Source of the DNA: Antennarius striatus
Taxonomy: Eukaryota > Chordata > Actinopteri > Lophiiformes > Antennariidae
Reading direction: 5' to 3'
Length of the DNA stretch: 64,000 nt
Assembly (NCBI RefSeq): GCF_040054535.1
Contig: NC_090782.1
Span: 22,750,001 to 22,814,000 of the forward strand
Shown: piece after piece, positions 1-38,284 of the stretch
How the letters are laid out: each line of letters begins with the position of its first letter
Numbering within the stretch: the stretch's first letter is position 1
Made by a program: the position numbers and the translations under genes
The notes under the pieces: generated by a model
The model's input: the letters and a program-made list of their open reading frames with translations, nothing else
Database searches by the model: none
What the model was told of the DNA's origin: nothing

Positions 1-318
1 GGGCAGACACAACAATCATTCAATCTATTATTCATTTAATCAAATGATCATGATTTAAAGAGACATTTCACTGAAGCGGGATCACTTTTCTTTTACACAT
101 TTTCAGTTAGCCAGTGGTTGCTAACGGCTGACTCCAGACGTGTGCTTCAGAACCGCATTTTTATATTCAACTAGAGTGAAATATGGCTTCAATTTTCTTC
201 AAACTGGATTTAGTTTTCGGGCTGTGACACACTGATAATCCCTTCAGGCTGATCCTGTTATGTTTTAAATGCTGACAGGAAAGGCTTTTATTCATGAAAC
301 AATCTTCAAATACATATG

Positions 319-320
<2 letters not shown>

Positions 321-368
<48 letters not shown>
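321..368. repeat. CA microsatellite
   Basis: An uninterrupted CA run of about 24 units lies just upstream of the PDZ3 exon. The TG tract at 446-465 in the same intron is its complement. Confidence 0.95.
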
Positions 369-371
<3 letters not shown>

Positions 372-467
372 GACTGGTGATCCAGTTATTGACCCACCGA
401 CATGTACCGCGTTCCACTCACTGTACATTTATCGATATTGACCCAGTGTGTGTGTGTGTGTGTGTAG

Positions 468-19019
<18,552 letters not shown>

Positions 19020-22000
19020 ATAGCACAAACATACACGATCACAAACATTACCCTTTCAACACGTCCTACTCCTCCGATTTTGTATTTTCAGCTTGCTTCC
19101 TTTCTCTCTCTCTCTCTCTATTTTGCTGCACTTCACACAAGCGTTTGCGTAAGCATACAGTCGATTGAGGCTGGGACAATCTGGGGCTGCTACTTCCTGA
19201 AATGGGAGGGGCTAAGTCTGTCCAGCAGCCTATTGGTGGATCTTCCTAATGCTCAGTTCCTTAATGTTTAAGGAGGTGGTTCAAATCAAAGTGACATGTA
19301 CCCTTATCTGATTTGATTTCATTGTTGTTCTTCTTATTGTTGTTGTCGTTGTTGTTTTTCATATTAACAAAGGGTATTGCATTCATGTTTGGGTTTGTAA
19401 TGATATTATTGTCACCAAGAGGCAGACTTTTGCACGCTGTAGCTTTAAGAGCATGTTTTTGGGACAAAATCGTGATCTCCTTTCCTCGTTTGTCCGTCTG
19501 TCTGTCATTTGTTTTGGCATTGTTCCTGTTTCAAGTTTCTCTCTTGCTTGTCCTTTTTCCATTTTTCTTTCATATCGCTGTTTTCCCTCCTTCCTTATTC
19601 AAATGTAAGGGTCAATCTTAAGGTTTCCCCAGCATTTTAGCATTGAAGGAAAGAATGACACTAGTATAGTATAATTACTGTGGCAAGAATATATTAAGGC
19701 ACTTATACAACACTTGATATTTCTTTTAAAGACCAGAAATTATAAATGAATCTTACATTGCTTTTAAAACATGTGTTCATTTGTCGATTTGTTTTAAAGG
19801 GCCAAAAACAAATTTAAACTGTATTTATTAAACTTCTGAGAATTATGCATCATAGCAAGAGAAAATAATACTAAAAAAAATATAAATGCAATGATTAGAA
19901 TGAAATTATCAAGCATCTCACCGATGGGATCCACCTGACAGCAACTTTTAGTTAATCACATGATTAACTGTCAAGAGCGAGAACAGCCAATAGGAGATAA
20001 GGATTTACTAAATCTCTGACATATTTATTGATTTAAAAACAATGGTTACAGTTTATGCTATGATAATATTCTATAAACCACTTTAAATAGTAGAGAATGG
20101 CATGTTAACCTATACCTGAATCAATGAACAAATGACCAAATTCAGATAATGTTGAGTGCAAGGTGACAACAAACAAAATCAAAGTTAAATTTGTTATATT
20201 TGATAAATACAAAAAAAGAAGACCAGGTAATGTTAAAGCTTTTAAAGTATTTCCGTCACACACAAATAAATCACTAAATTTCCCCCGTCTCAAATTAAGC
20301 ATTGCTTAAGCTATGATCAGTATCTTTTTTCACATTTTTTTAACATCAAATTAAGTATTAGAACAGTTGAGTTTCAAAGCCAGAGAAAGTCAAGTGAATA
20401 ATTGACATTACTTTTACCTTAAGTCTAATCATTTGATAAGTGCAGACCTAAGTCCTCTATTTTAAACTTTAACTGCATTGCCCATTTTGTCCTGCACTTC
20501 TTCCTCCTCTCTGTCTCATGCCTTCAATCCTTCTCCCCATTCACTGAGTGACAGTAGTTGAGCACTCCAGCATTTAACAGTGTATTGTCTTCGTCACTAT
20601 TGTCACCATCATAATCATCAGCATCTTCTTTATAGCTTCCTTTCTTACTTTAGTTGCACAACTGAGAGCTTGTTTCCTAAAAGCATCTTAAAACTGATAC
20701 CATCCTGGTGTTTCTGGTATTTTCTAGCGCTATCAGCGCTGAATGTGTTGGTTTGAAATGTAGATAAAAAGATCAGGGAACACATTTTGCTTATGCAGGA
20801 GTCTTTTTAGCATCCATTGACTGCTTAGTTCACATCTAGTTGGTGGTTTAACACTGTACTGCTCATCAACAGTGAATGTAACTTAATCTGTTTAAAAAAA
20901 ACCATGTTAGAGTTTTTGGATATGAACGCTTTAAATGTGGGTTTACAGGAAAACGTTTAATATTGCTGTAGAGAGTTTGCACATCTGTGACATCAACCAT
21001 GGGTTGTTTTATTTTTGGTAAAAAGAAGGCAATGCCACATGTCCTTTAAAGCAACTATGATCAATATTTTTGAAAATAATACAACAATGTGAACGGATAA
21101 AAGGCTTGAAGTGATGATCCTACAGAGAATAATCATCTGAATCTACAGCTTCTCTCAGTTTCACAGAGCTTTAAGATTAGCTTCAGTTCACTGTATAATC
21201 ATTTAACTTTCAGATTTACTGTTTCAGTTTTGATCAGTGCTCTCAGAGCATTGTTTTCAGTGAAAAAAGCCCTGAAATGCACCGTACTCTGTCTGCGTAG
21301 GAAGACACAGCTAGTGGCTAGCTGGATTAGGAAGAGACCAAATAAGAAGAAGAAACATACTTTTACTATCCCCTTGGAGATAATACAGTTATCAAAAAGA
21401 GTGATGTCACAAATGGGGCTAGCCGGAAACAGGACAATGATCTCTGTTATGATATGTCACATTTGAAATACCAAGATGCTTTTGGCAACGCAGCCTCTTT
21501 ATGGACCTCGTCAGCCAATCATATTCCCAAATCCACCACCCCCTCCACCCCCCAAGGCAACTCTTCCAAGCTGACTGGATGCCGGAGACATACAGAAAGG
21601 CCCTCTGTCAACCGAGCAGCTCTCAGACAAAATTTTATGACTTATTTTTACCACTTGTGTTTTGCAAGCTTTATTATATCCACGCACGATATTCCGCTGA
21701 ACAATGTCTTTCCGTGTATCATCCGAATCGAGTTTAACCAGTGATGTCATCAGCAGACAGAACAGGACTCTCTGTATGACTCTGGATGTGCGTCAAAGCC
21801 AGGGGGGCCACATCTTTGTCTGTTAGAGTAAAGCACTGATGCAAAGAATCTATTACAGAGATGGATCTATATCTAACATATTATAATATTTATCCCTGCT
21901 CTGACTGCCTATTTTGGTACAAAAAAAATAAAAGTATTTCTTGAGATTTACTGAAATCCTGTGACTGATGACTGTCATTTGTGTTGTTTTGCATTGTGGA

Positions 22001-24349
22001 TTGCCCATGAATGTTATTTAAGGTAAATGTAATATACTAGTGCTCCGATTTAGGTTTTCTTTTTTCTGTAATATTTTTATCTTGGCTGAGAAGGAACAAT
22101 ATCAGCAGATTAATGGTTTAAAGCCATCACAAAGCAAAACTAGTGTGATCAGAAATATAGCTAAAGATATATGTTGCTTATGCTAATTATAAAGTACAGT
22201 AGAGTAAAAGTTTAAGTTTTGACTATTACTGGACAAATTACTAAAAAATCAAGAAAATGAAAGTGTAAGCAAAAAAATAATGGGAAATTTGAAGAGTGAT
22301 GTTTCTGTTATCTACATTTGTTAATTTAATTTAGTATTCTCTCAGCCATGAAATCTATCAGTCATTAACATTGCAAGAAGTGTGCTGTTTTTCCAAAACT
22401 GCTTATAGTACAGTATAAGAAACTTTTTTCCACACAAGTTATTAGGGCACGTGTAGCAAATGGAAAGTTTTTTTTTACCCTTATGATTATGTAAATTTAA
22501 AGAGTCTGTAACACCCTTCTAGCAACACCTAACCGGTTCAGTTTTCTGTCTTTAGCCTAATCAACACTTGGTGAACAAGTGTCAGATTTCACACACATTG
22601 ACACACAAGTGTGTTGTGTGCTCAAACATCCTGAATTCTCCCTTTCTTTGCCCTTTTCTTATCATCAGTGTTCTCAACACCCTGATAACAGTTAGTGAAT
22701 CAGTCACTGTGCCGCATCAGAATAAGCAGTTTTGCTGGTCAGTTTGTAAAATGTTCCTCAAAAAATATGTAGTACAAGAAAACTCTTAAAGTATTAAATC
22801 ATGTTAATTTATTACTTAAAACTGATATGTTTTAAAAAATTTGGTTGCTTTTGTTATGTATCCTGCTGATTTTTTGAGGATTTCTGGAACACACTGGCAC
22901 ATTATAATACAAACTATCACAGATAAACACCATAATCCTAAAGTACATAACCATAAAACATAACAATCTGATATGAGAAGTGTGATAAATTCAAGGCTAT
23001 GATGAGGATAAAATATATGTTGCATCATTTTTTCCCATACCTCACACATGTTCCTATTGGTCAGTTTGACAATAAATAAAAATCAGCGGGTTTGACTTAT
23101 GAAACAGCAATGACAATTTTTCATGTAAGGGACACTAAGATTCTGTTTTGTTACTAAGATAAACAAATTTAAGTTGCATAATCTGTCTCAACAAAGTCTG
23201 ATGTTGCAGCAGGTTTCCAGGTCAGTGGCCAGACGTGCTGATTGCACCTGTAAATGAGAACAGCACCAACGTGTCGCGTCAGCCGCCGTCTTCATGTTAC
23301 CCCCACTTTGTCAGAATCTCTCCCTATCTCTATGATTCAGTTTTTACATCCTCCACTGTCCAGTTATTCTCTGTTCCATGTAGGCCAACAGGCCTAAACA
23401 TCAGATATGTTAGCTGACGCTTGCTGACACTCTCATTTTTAAAGTTTTATAATTGTTATCACCCAACCCTGACAATCTGATGGGTGATAACAGGATTAAC
23501 ATGGAGGAATAATTAAATCCATTCCATATTTCTATATTTATCTTTCTCTGTTTCATATTTATCACCAGATGACTGCAGGAATATGTATTTAATCATAGAT
23601 CCTCACATGCTGCAGTTTCTGCTTCTGGAAGATGCTTCAAAGTTTGGAGTAACATCCATAACCTAATGAAAACTGTTTGGAGTAGCCTAAAACACCTGCT
23701 TATTTAGATATTTTTTTTAAAATAGCTAGAAAACTCTCATTACATATAGAAACAATATGTAATGAATGAAAACCCAGAAGGACATTTCCCAGAACACCCA
23801 TTTCATTCTACCAGAATATTCTTTTGCTTTAGGTTTAAGTATCCACAACTATGAATAAGTGACTTCCCCAACCTCCATGTTCTGTTCACGACAGAGTTCT
23901 AAAGTCAGGGATGAAGTCAACGTTGGCTCCCAAAGCAGGTAAACAGACTCATTGTGTGTGCAGACAGAGCTGTGAGTCACTGACCAATGGCCTCACTGTG
24001 TAAGTTTCCTTCACCCATCAGTGGAAAAGCACCACACGAGTGGCAGAGAGGAGTTACGGGAATGTAAAGGTGGAGTTCTGACGGGCTGTAAAAGAAGTCT
24101 CTGTCCAGACTTTGGCCTGCAGCCAGATAGTAGCAGCAGAGACATGCCAGTCCAGATACGAGGAGGAAGCAAGCTTCATAAGACTCTTTTAATTCTTCGA
24201 CATTCTGCAGATGACTGAGTTGTAAATCACTAAAACTGTGGACTTTAAGCGTTAAGATAGAAGTTGGACTTTGATTCAAGACTCATCATATAAAGTCGAG
24301 GAGAGGGGAAAGAGTTCACCCCAGAGAGGGAGACAGAAGTGAGGAGGCC
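19020..24349 (+). other. dlg1 3' UTR and dlg1-meltf intergenic region
   Basis: No further gene is recognised in these 5.3 kb. The first part must be dlg1 3' UTR, but its end is uncertain. One candidate poly(A) signal AATAAA is at 21927-21932, with no evidence that it is used. The stretch around 21,200-21,760 (two tandem GCTAGC-type motifs, TGATGTCA twice) reads like a dispersed repeat, but I cannot name it. Confidence 0.6.
24288..24295 (+). promoter_or_regulatory. Candidate TATA box of meltf
   Basis: ATATAAAG lies 55 nt before the meltf start codon, which would give a short 5' leader of about 30 nt. No other core promoter element was identified. Confidence 0.4.
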
Positions 24350-31874
<7,525 letters not shown>

Positions 31875-32590
31875 AGACCTCCTCCAACCTTCTCTTCACA
31901 GCGTCCAGCTCTACTGTCTTTACACCAATGTTAACGTAGGAAAATTCAAATTAGCCCCACTTTCCTGGAGACCCACTATTTCTATGTTTGAAGGTGTGTT
32001 TTTTTCCTCAAAATCTCACAATTTCTACCTGATTGCATGATATTTTGAGAATGGCATGTGTGGCCTGCGTTTTGATTGAAATGGCGCTCATATTGATGCA
32101 AATAAAGCGCAATGTTAATGTGTATAAAATCATACATATTCAAGATTGCAGTTGCTATGTGCTCCCACTTGCTTTCACACAGTTTAAGCTTTTTCTATTT
32201 TTATTTCTATTTCTCTATTCTATTCTTTTTCTATTACTTTTATTGTTAGATTACCTAGATTGCTTACTCTGTTTCTATTTTGCCCCATCTTCTGATCCAA
32301 GTCACCCCAGAAATGATTCCTGCCATATCTGCTGTGCTCCCTTCTACTTAATGCTCTTCAAAAGTTGTTTATTTTCTTACAGATTTATTTTTATATGACG
32401 TTGAGGTGCCATATCAGTGTATATGTACTTACGTGCTTTCAGAAACATCCTCTTCCTCTTGATAGAGATTTATTTCTGTGTGAAATGATGTAACGTGTGA
32501 CTAATATTTAGTTGCCAGACCAGTGCGTCTGCATAAGTATTACTATATAATTGTCAGATTTCAATAAAACAAAGCCACGTGACAAAAGCA
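31875..32590 (+). other. meltf: meltf 3' UTR and poly(A) signals
   Basis: AATAAA occurs at 32101-32106 and at 32563-32568. The second is followed by a GT-containing segment and is the better candidate for the transcript end. No coding sequence is seen. Confidence 0.55.
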
Positions 32591-33536
32591 GTTGTTGAAA
32601 ACCTATTTCTGGAGACTTTAGTGTACATTTCACTTTGTGCTTCAAACTATTTAATTAAGAAGTCATATTGGAACAATTTACACGCGCTAAAAACCTTTTG
32701 CTTGCATCATAAATTTAATTTCCTCAGTTTGATGCTTTTATTTTGAGCACAAACCCATATCGGTGATACTGCCCTCCTGTGGTCAATGGCCGTATTACAT
32801 ATATGAGCTTTACTCAGTTTTGGTGTCCGAACCAAGATGAACAATCATTTACTTTACCTTTAGGAAAATCTGACCAGAAGGAGAGACGGGGGCTACTGCT
32901 AGTTAGAATTTCAAGCAGTTTTATGTTTGTGTACATTTCAAATGGTAAGACATGTTAAAGTCCATTGCTGATAAAATATTCAGAAGACTCTCGATGGTAA
33001 ATGCGTTTGAGGAACTACAAATGCTTCATTTTCATTTGATCACAGCATGACGGCAACACGTCTCGATGAAATATTCTAAATAAAATTTCAGATAATCAGT
33101 TTAATGTTGCTCTACATATCCTAACAACTCAAGTATTACTGTGTTTTTTTTTTTACTTGATAGAAGGTAAACTTTTGTTAAGATGAACGAAACGAATTAA
33201 AATATTTCCTTGAAAGTTGGGAGTGCATGAGACGCTTTTGGTTCGATGTAAATGGAGAATCATCATTTCAACGTGCAACATTCTTGATTGTTGGATAGGT
33301 TAAACCAACAAACTCACACTTACAAACCAAAAACAAAAAAAAATCACAAAGACAAAAAGACACAAAAAAAAGTTTTAAAAGAAAGAAAATACAAGCAAAA
33401 TGAGACATGCATGCTGAATTCATATTTGAGCCCTGACCTCGGGTAAATGTACGCACACCACTTCCTGCTCAGTAAATACATTTCCTACCCTCTTGTGGCC
33501 ATACTGAGTAACTACAACAGCAACAATACAGTAAAG
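32591..33536. other. Intergenic, nothing recognised
   Basis: AT-rich DNA without a recognisable gene. It contains a CCCTC-type motif at 32771 and another at 33488, and an A-rich ACAAAGAC tract at 33,310-33,390. Confidence 0.6.
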
Positions 33537-34760
33537 TGTGGCGGGATAGTGCTACACTCCCCACCGTGAGGGGGTAGTGTGGCAGACAAATAGCGAGTGG
33601 TTCCATATAAGTAGACCTGGTCGGACCCTTCTCCATCCCTTTTCCGCTTCCTCTTCCTCCTTTACGGAGCCGACAGCTGGGCGTGGCAGCGTCTTGCGAT
33701 GAGCAGTTTAAGTTGCAAAATAAGGTATAGGCATGCTCGCTCTCCTCGATTTATTCAGTGTATGGGCCCCGTGTTTACTCCGGTTTTGCCCCGTCCGGCT
33801 GTGTGGTGTTACTGGGACCTGGGCTGTCTCCCTTGGGCCGGTGTGCGTGCGGTGCGCTCCTCCTGCCGCATGCGACACCTCAATCCTGCTCTCCGGTAGG
33901 AGGTTTATTTGTAACTTTTGTTATTTTGTAATGTCTTATATTCATATTTTAATTAGGTTAATTGCTTTTTTTTTTTGCAGTGCGCGGCCGTCATTGCCGC
34001 TGAGAGCCTCATTGCTGTTTTGGTTCTTGGTTCCTCGTTCTTCCTACTTTTTCTTCCTGCATCTGTGTGTCTGCTCCGGGGTTTGGCTCATCTGGAGGCC
34101 CCCACCACCATAACCCGGCGCTGATTCGGCCCATATCGGGGCCAGACCCCATTATCGGTGGTCAAGGCCGTATAATACGGCGTCCTCCAAAGTCCTCAAC
34201 GTGAGCCAAGAGAGGCCGTCCCGACCCTCTCATCGACGCTGAGCCACTACCCCCTGGAGGGTGGTTTTAATTGGAGGGGCAGACTCTCCCCATTTTTTCA
34301 GTTTATTCATTTGTTATTTCTTCCGTTGAATTATTATTGATCAGTTTGGTGGGTTATATTGGATTTATTTAGTCATCCCCCCCCCCCCTCTTTTTGGATA
34401 ATTTTTTTGTTGGACAGTTGATTTTGGGTTTACTGCTATTTGGTTATAGTGTGTGAGGGTTGCCTTGCTTTATTCTAATTGTGTTCTTTTTTTCGTTGAC
34501 AGGTGCTGAGGGCCCAGAGCGGCCGCGGTTCCCCTGGTGGTGGTTCCTTATTCACGTTTTTAGTTTGCTGTGTCACAGGTGTAGTGTAGTTTTTTTGGGA
34601 TATCTCCCCTTTTTGTTACCGCTGTCGTGGTAAATCCCAGCCGTGTTTTAGGTAATCCCTCATAACACTCATTATAATCATACTCGTAGTATTCATTTAG
34701 TCTGTCCTCATTTTAAAATGTTTAATAAAGGTTTTTTTTATAATTGGAAATCACACTCTT
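33537..34760 (+). mobile_element. Unclassified 1.2-kb block with promoter-like and poly(A)-like ends, possible solo LTR
   Basis: The block starts TGTGGCGGGATAGTG, has a TATA-like CATATAAG near 33,604, a long pyrimidine-rich stretch just after it, GC-rich internal DNA (33,990-34,260) and AATAAA at about 34,722. It is less AT-rich than its surroundings. About 50 nt of related sequence (CCCTCTTGTGG followed by GTAACTACAA and TAAAG) lies both just before it (33,488) and 230 nt after it (34,987). No clear terminal TG/CA pair with a target duplication was found, so the class is open. Confidence 0.35.
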
Positions 34761-35043
34761 GTCCTGTGGAATGTTCTCAAACCGTGTGCCTTGGATCGAT
34801 TTGAAGCCTGTGAAGTACTGATATACTTGAAGTGCAACTTCACCAAAAGCCTTGAACCAACATAATAGTAACGTTGAATAGCTTTATATCTGTCAAAATA
34901 TTCCGTGGAAAACCACACGACAAAGTTATTTCGGAAGACGTGTCAATAATGTTATTCCACGTTCTTGAAGAATCTGTAAACGTAATGCCCTCTTGTGGAC
35001 ATGGTGGGTAACTACAAAAACATTGAAATAAAGTTAGACGTTG

Positions 35044-35790
35044 TTAGATAGTCAATAACTTCCTGTTGTGACTATCAAAATAATTGTAATCGACGAACTG
35101 GCGTTCTCGTGGATTTTTATTTAGAAACTGTAGTTTTTCCACTTTCAAAGCTTTGAGCCGATTCTTTTTCTTAGATACGGTTTCCCCAGCTTTGAAGAAC
35201 ACCCCCTCAGGGCACAGAGGACGCTGGTGTTGCCAGGTACTGATTTGCGAGGTGGAAAAAGTTCGGATAGGAGCTTCTGTCATCTTCCCATGAACTCAAA
35301 GGATCCGAGGAGATTCCACATAAAGGTGCGGACAGATACCGCTGCACCTCCACGATGGCACTTCTGGAGGCTCTCGTCTCTTCAGCATTCCTGTCAAACA
35401 ACCTCCACATGTCAGTGGCGGAAAATAAAACATAGAAAATATTCTTCTCCTTCGGCTTTTCCCTTCAGGGGTCGCCACAGCGAATCAGTGTCCTCCGTCT
35501 AACCCTGTCTTCTGCATCCTCTTCTCTCACACCAACTACCTTCATGTCCTCTTTCACTACATCCTTAAACCTATTCAGCCAAAGGATATTATTTTCCTAC
35601 CTTGAGAAGATGCAGCTGGTTCTGGCTGAGCTTCAGTTGAAGCCGGCGGCTTCGCTTCTTGGGGTCGATTGCGCAAAAACGCCGCACATTCGGATTTCAA
35701 GCGACGCACAGCTGACTCGGCATTTGCAGGGCTCTGGATCAAGGAGTGAGGCCAACGAAAAGACGCTTGGGGTCTCTGTCCCACAGAGCC
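35044..35790 (-). pseudogene. hAT transposase fragment, C-terminal dimerisation region, broken
   Basis: Read on the minus strand, the segment encodes EVQRYLSAPLCGISSDPLSS, then FHLANQYLATPASSVP and, in another frame, GVFFKAGETVSKKKNRLK and VEKLQFLNKN. This is the order of the hAT-family C-terminal dimerisation domain. A frameshift occurs near 35,210-35,230, an unrelated repeat of about 150 nt interrupts the gene at about 35,440-35,587, and the catalytic core is missing. It is a dead fragment. Possible relics of the same element's terminal region (GGGAACGAAAACCGG) lie near 36,430-36,510. Confidence 0.72.
35440..35587 (+). repeat. Teleost interspersed repeat nested in hAT relic
   Basis: It contains GGCTTTTCCCTTCAGGGGTC then GCCACAGCGAATCA and CTTCATGTCCTCTTTCACTA, a motif order I recognise as a common dispersed repeat of fish genomes. 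ATATT is found at both boundaries and could be a short target duplication, but it is too simple to be decisive. Confidence 0.5.
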
Positions 35791-35959
35791 TCTCTGTATC
35801 GCATAGGTGTTCTGAATATAACTGAATTACAATTTAGTGTTTATCCTTTCTTGCTCTATTTTTAATATACATAATAAGAAATTGATTTATAACTATTGAT
35901 TCTTGCAGGGTTCAATATAGCAATCAGAGTATACTATACACTATACCCATGCCTGACTA

Positions 35960-36190
35960 GGCCTGTTTATTATTTTATTTCTATGCCAATTAGGATTTTT
36001 CTATTTATATATTCTTGATGGGTTATTTATTAATATTTCTATTTGGTGTTGTACTACTTTCAATGTGCTGGTGCTTTCTGTGTGCCTTTTCTGTGTTTTG
36101 TATACTCACTGTGCTGTGTGCGAAGGAGAAATTAATTTCCCTGATGGAACCTCCTTAAGGGATAAATAAAGTTATACTCTACTCTCTACT
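35960..36190 (+). mobile_element. LINE 3' end remnant
   Basis: It ends with GAAATTAATTTCCCTGATGG, a short gap, then GGGATAAATAAAGTTATACT and a degenerate ACTCT tail. The GGGATAAATAAAGT ending is shared with the LINE at 51,700-52,710. No reverse transcriptase coding sequence remains. Confidence 0.55.
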
Positions 36191-36734
36191 TTATCATAAA
36201 GATGTAGATTACGACATGTTCATGCATGTATATGTAATATAAATATGAATTGATGAATGAATGAATGAACATATTTTTTGTGCATGATTTACACGAGAGA
36301 ATTACGGCCACCGGAAAAAAAAACAAAAAGTCAAAATTCTGACTATCTCAGAACTGACTTGTTTTCCATTATTATTTGTATATTTATATTCTTATACAAT
36401 TCACATGTTAATGAAATCAGAATTGACCTGATAGGGAACGAAAACCGGAAACTTGGTATTTTGGCAGGAACGAAAACGAAAACTTTATATTTTTTAATGT
36501 TCCGGAACTTTTAAATAAAGAAAAAAAATACATCGACATTATTTTTTAAATATGTTTTTATTTCTTTATTTTTTTGATAAATCTGTGCTCAATCCTTCGA
36601 AGTCCTCATCTTCGGTGTACATTGAATATCTCGGCAATTTCACTATTGCTGACCGTCACGTTTCCGGGTGTCTGAATTTCAAGACATTTGTTCTCAGAAC
36701 ATAACAGCGTATTCTTCACAGGCACATCCAAGTT

Positions 36735-36960
36735 TGTACAGGGTGATAGGCAGGGTACACCCGGTACTGATCACCATTCATTCACTCGCATGAATTAAGG
36801 GTGATTTACAGTCACAATTTATTCCACACTGCAAATTTTTTTGGACATATCTGCGGAAAACATGATGATGAGGGTGAATTGACATGCAAACACTGAAAGA
36901 ACCCATGTCTAGATTCGAACATTAAACTCTCCTGCTGAGGAAACAGCGCTTCAATCAAAC
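36735..36960 (+). repeat. Degenerate copy of a common teleost repeat
   Basis: GTGATAGGCAGGGTACACCC is followed by a CATTCATTCACTCGCA-type segment, ACATGCAAACACTGA and GATTCGAACATT, the order of motifs in a very common fish dispersed repeat (GGCAGGGTACACCC ... ACATGCAAACTCC ... GATTCGAACC). It is strongly diverged. Confidence 0.5.
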
Positions 36961-37129
36961 TATCGTTATTTTTATATGATTTAACCGGTGAGGAACTCTA
37001 TTCACAACCACTGACTAATCAGTCAGTAGCTACGGTTGCAGGTTCTTATTCCCATTGTATAATTCTTAACAGGTGAATTATAAACCCTTGAGGACATATT
37101 CCCAGTATCCTACGGTCAGTCTGTTGTAT

Positions 37130-37435
37130 TCATTTCTTGATCTTTCTAGAGCCGTCCCTCCATCCTTCCTTGACTTCATTCACAAACGTGTCTCTGACTT
37201 TTCCCAGCCGGCTGCCGACCTCTCCCAGGCTACCAGGGAATCTACCGGTTTCGTCCACCATCTGCTTCAGGGTATCGGACCGCAAGACGCGCTTCGACGT
37301 GTCCCGACCGGCGATCTGAGCCCTGGTTATGATGTAAGCTGTGATCTGGGCCGCCCTGCGGATCGGACGGGACTCTGCCAGCTTCTGGACGACGTGAGGA
37401 TGATTGAGGAGACTGGATAACATACGAAACAGCAT
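37130..37435 (-). CDS. ncbp2as2: NCBP2AS2 small protein, 101 residues
   Basis: The single-exon frame encodes MLFRMLSSLLNHPHVVQKLA followed by ESRPIRRAAQITAY, matching the human NCBP2AS2 protein (about 99 residues) in length and in the diagnostic N-terminal segment LSESRPIRRAAQLTAF. The C-terminal half is less conserved and basic. Biochemical function is poorly defined in any species and I assign none. In human the gene is divergent from NCBP2. Here it is divergent from fkbp2, with ncbp2 2.6 kb further on. The ATG chosen is the one matching the family N-terminus. Confidence 0.9.
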   Translation of the reverse strand: MLFRMLSSLLNHPHVVQKLAESRPIRRAAQITAYIITRAQIAGRDTSKRVLRSDTLKQMVDETGRFPGSLGEVGSRLGKVRDTFVNEVKEGWRDGSRKIKK

Positions 37436-38284
37436 CTTGTTTCTTGTGGAGTGTTGCAGGAACTACACCGACACTTAGCTTAGCCGGCTAACGGTGAGGT
37501 CCCGTCGAACACCTGTGTATTCCTGTCCTGTAAGGAAACAAACGTTCACCGTCAGTCAGTTATAGATACTATTATTTATAATGTATTTGTTCAGTATGTT
37601 AAATATTAAGAGTAAAGCATAGAAAGGTAACTTACTTCCGATGACTCTTGGTGACCGCTGTGTCGAAGCGGATGACATAACAACCCGGAGTCAGTCGGAA
37701 GTTAGTTTCAGAGTCGACGTTCCCCGGAAGTGCGTTTCTTCTTCTACGTCTTCTGCAAAACAAAATCGGTGTGACGTCACCACCTGGTCGCATCTTGCAG
37801 TCTAGTTCTAGTTTTTTTTTAATCTAGTTTTTTCAACAGGAAAGTAAGTTACATTTGTCGTAATAATATGGACTTTAATATATAAAACAATTAAAGGAAA
37901 AGTAGTAATCGACCTTTGCCTTTTTGACATCAACAGGTTTCTGTTTTAGACCTGGTACCAACATATTGCCTCGAGTGAATTGTATACTTTAATTTCTTCC
38001 AACCTCAAAATCCTACAACAAATGAGTAGAAAACGTTTTGGAAATGAGCCTTAGCCGTCGAATCTCAAACCGACTTCAATTAGTCAGTCATGTCTTTCCG
38101 GACTTTTTTTCTGGTAACGCCACCAAACCAACTACTTCCGGGGTTGTCTCAAGCGCGTCTGCTGACGGTGCCTAGTTTCCTGACGGATTTCCTTTCTAGC
38201 TCCGCCGGATTCGCTCCGTAGACCTCTAGCTCAGATTTCCCCGTTTTCCGACAGAAGCCCGAACGCCGCGCGTACACTGCAGCC
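37436..38284. promoter_or_regulatory. Shared promoter region of ncbp2as2 and fkbp2
   Basis: The 849 bp between two divergent start codons hold several ETS-type motifs (CCCCGGAAGTGCG near 37,726; ACTTCCGGGG near 38,134; TTCCGGAC near 38,097), TGACGTCA-like TGTGACGTCACC near 37,770, and no TATA box. This pattern is typical of housekeeping bidirectional promoters. Transcription start sites cannot be placed from sequence. Confidence 0.55.

Noticed and set aside
33699-34113. Open frames of 66 and 126 codons in the 1.2-kb block
   Set aside because: No family resemblance; composition follows the GC-rich DNA, and the two frames overlap.
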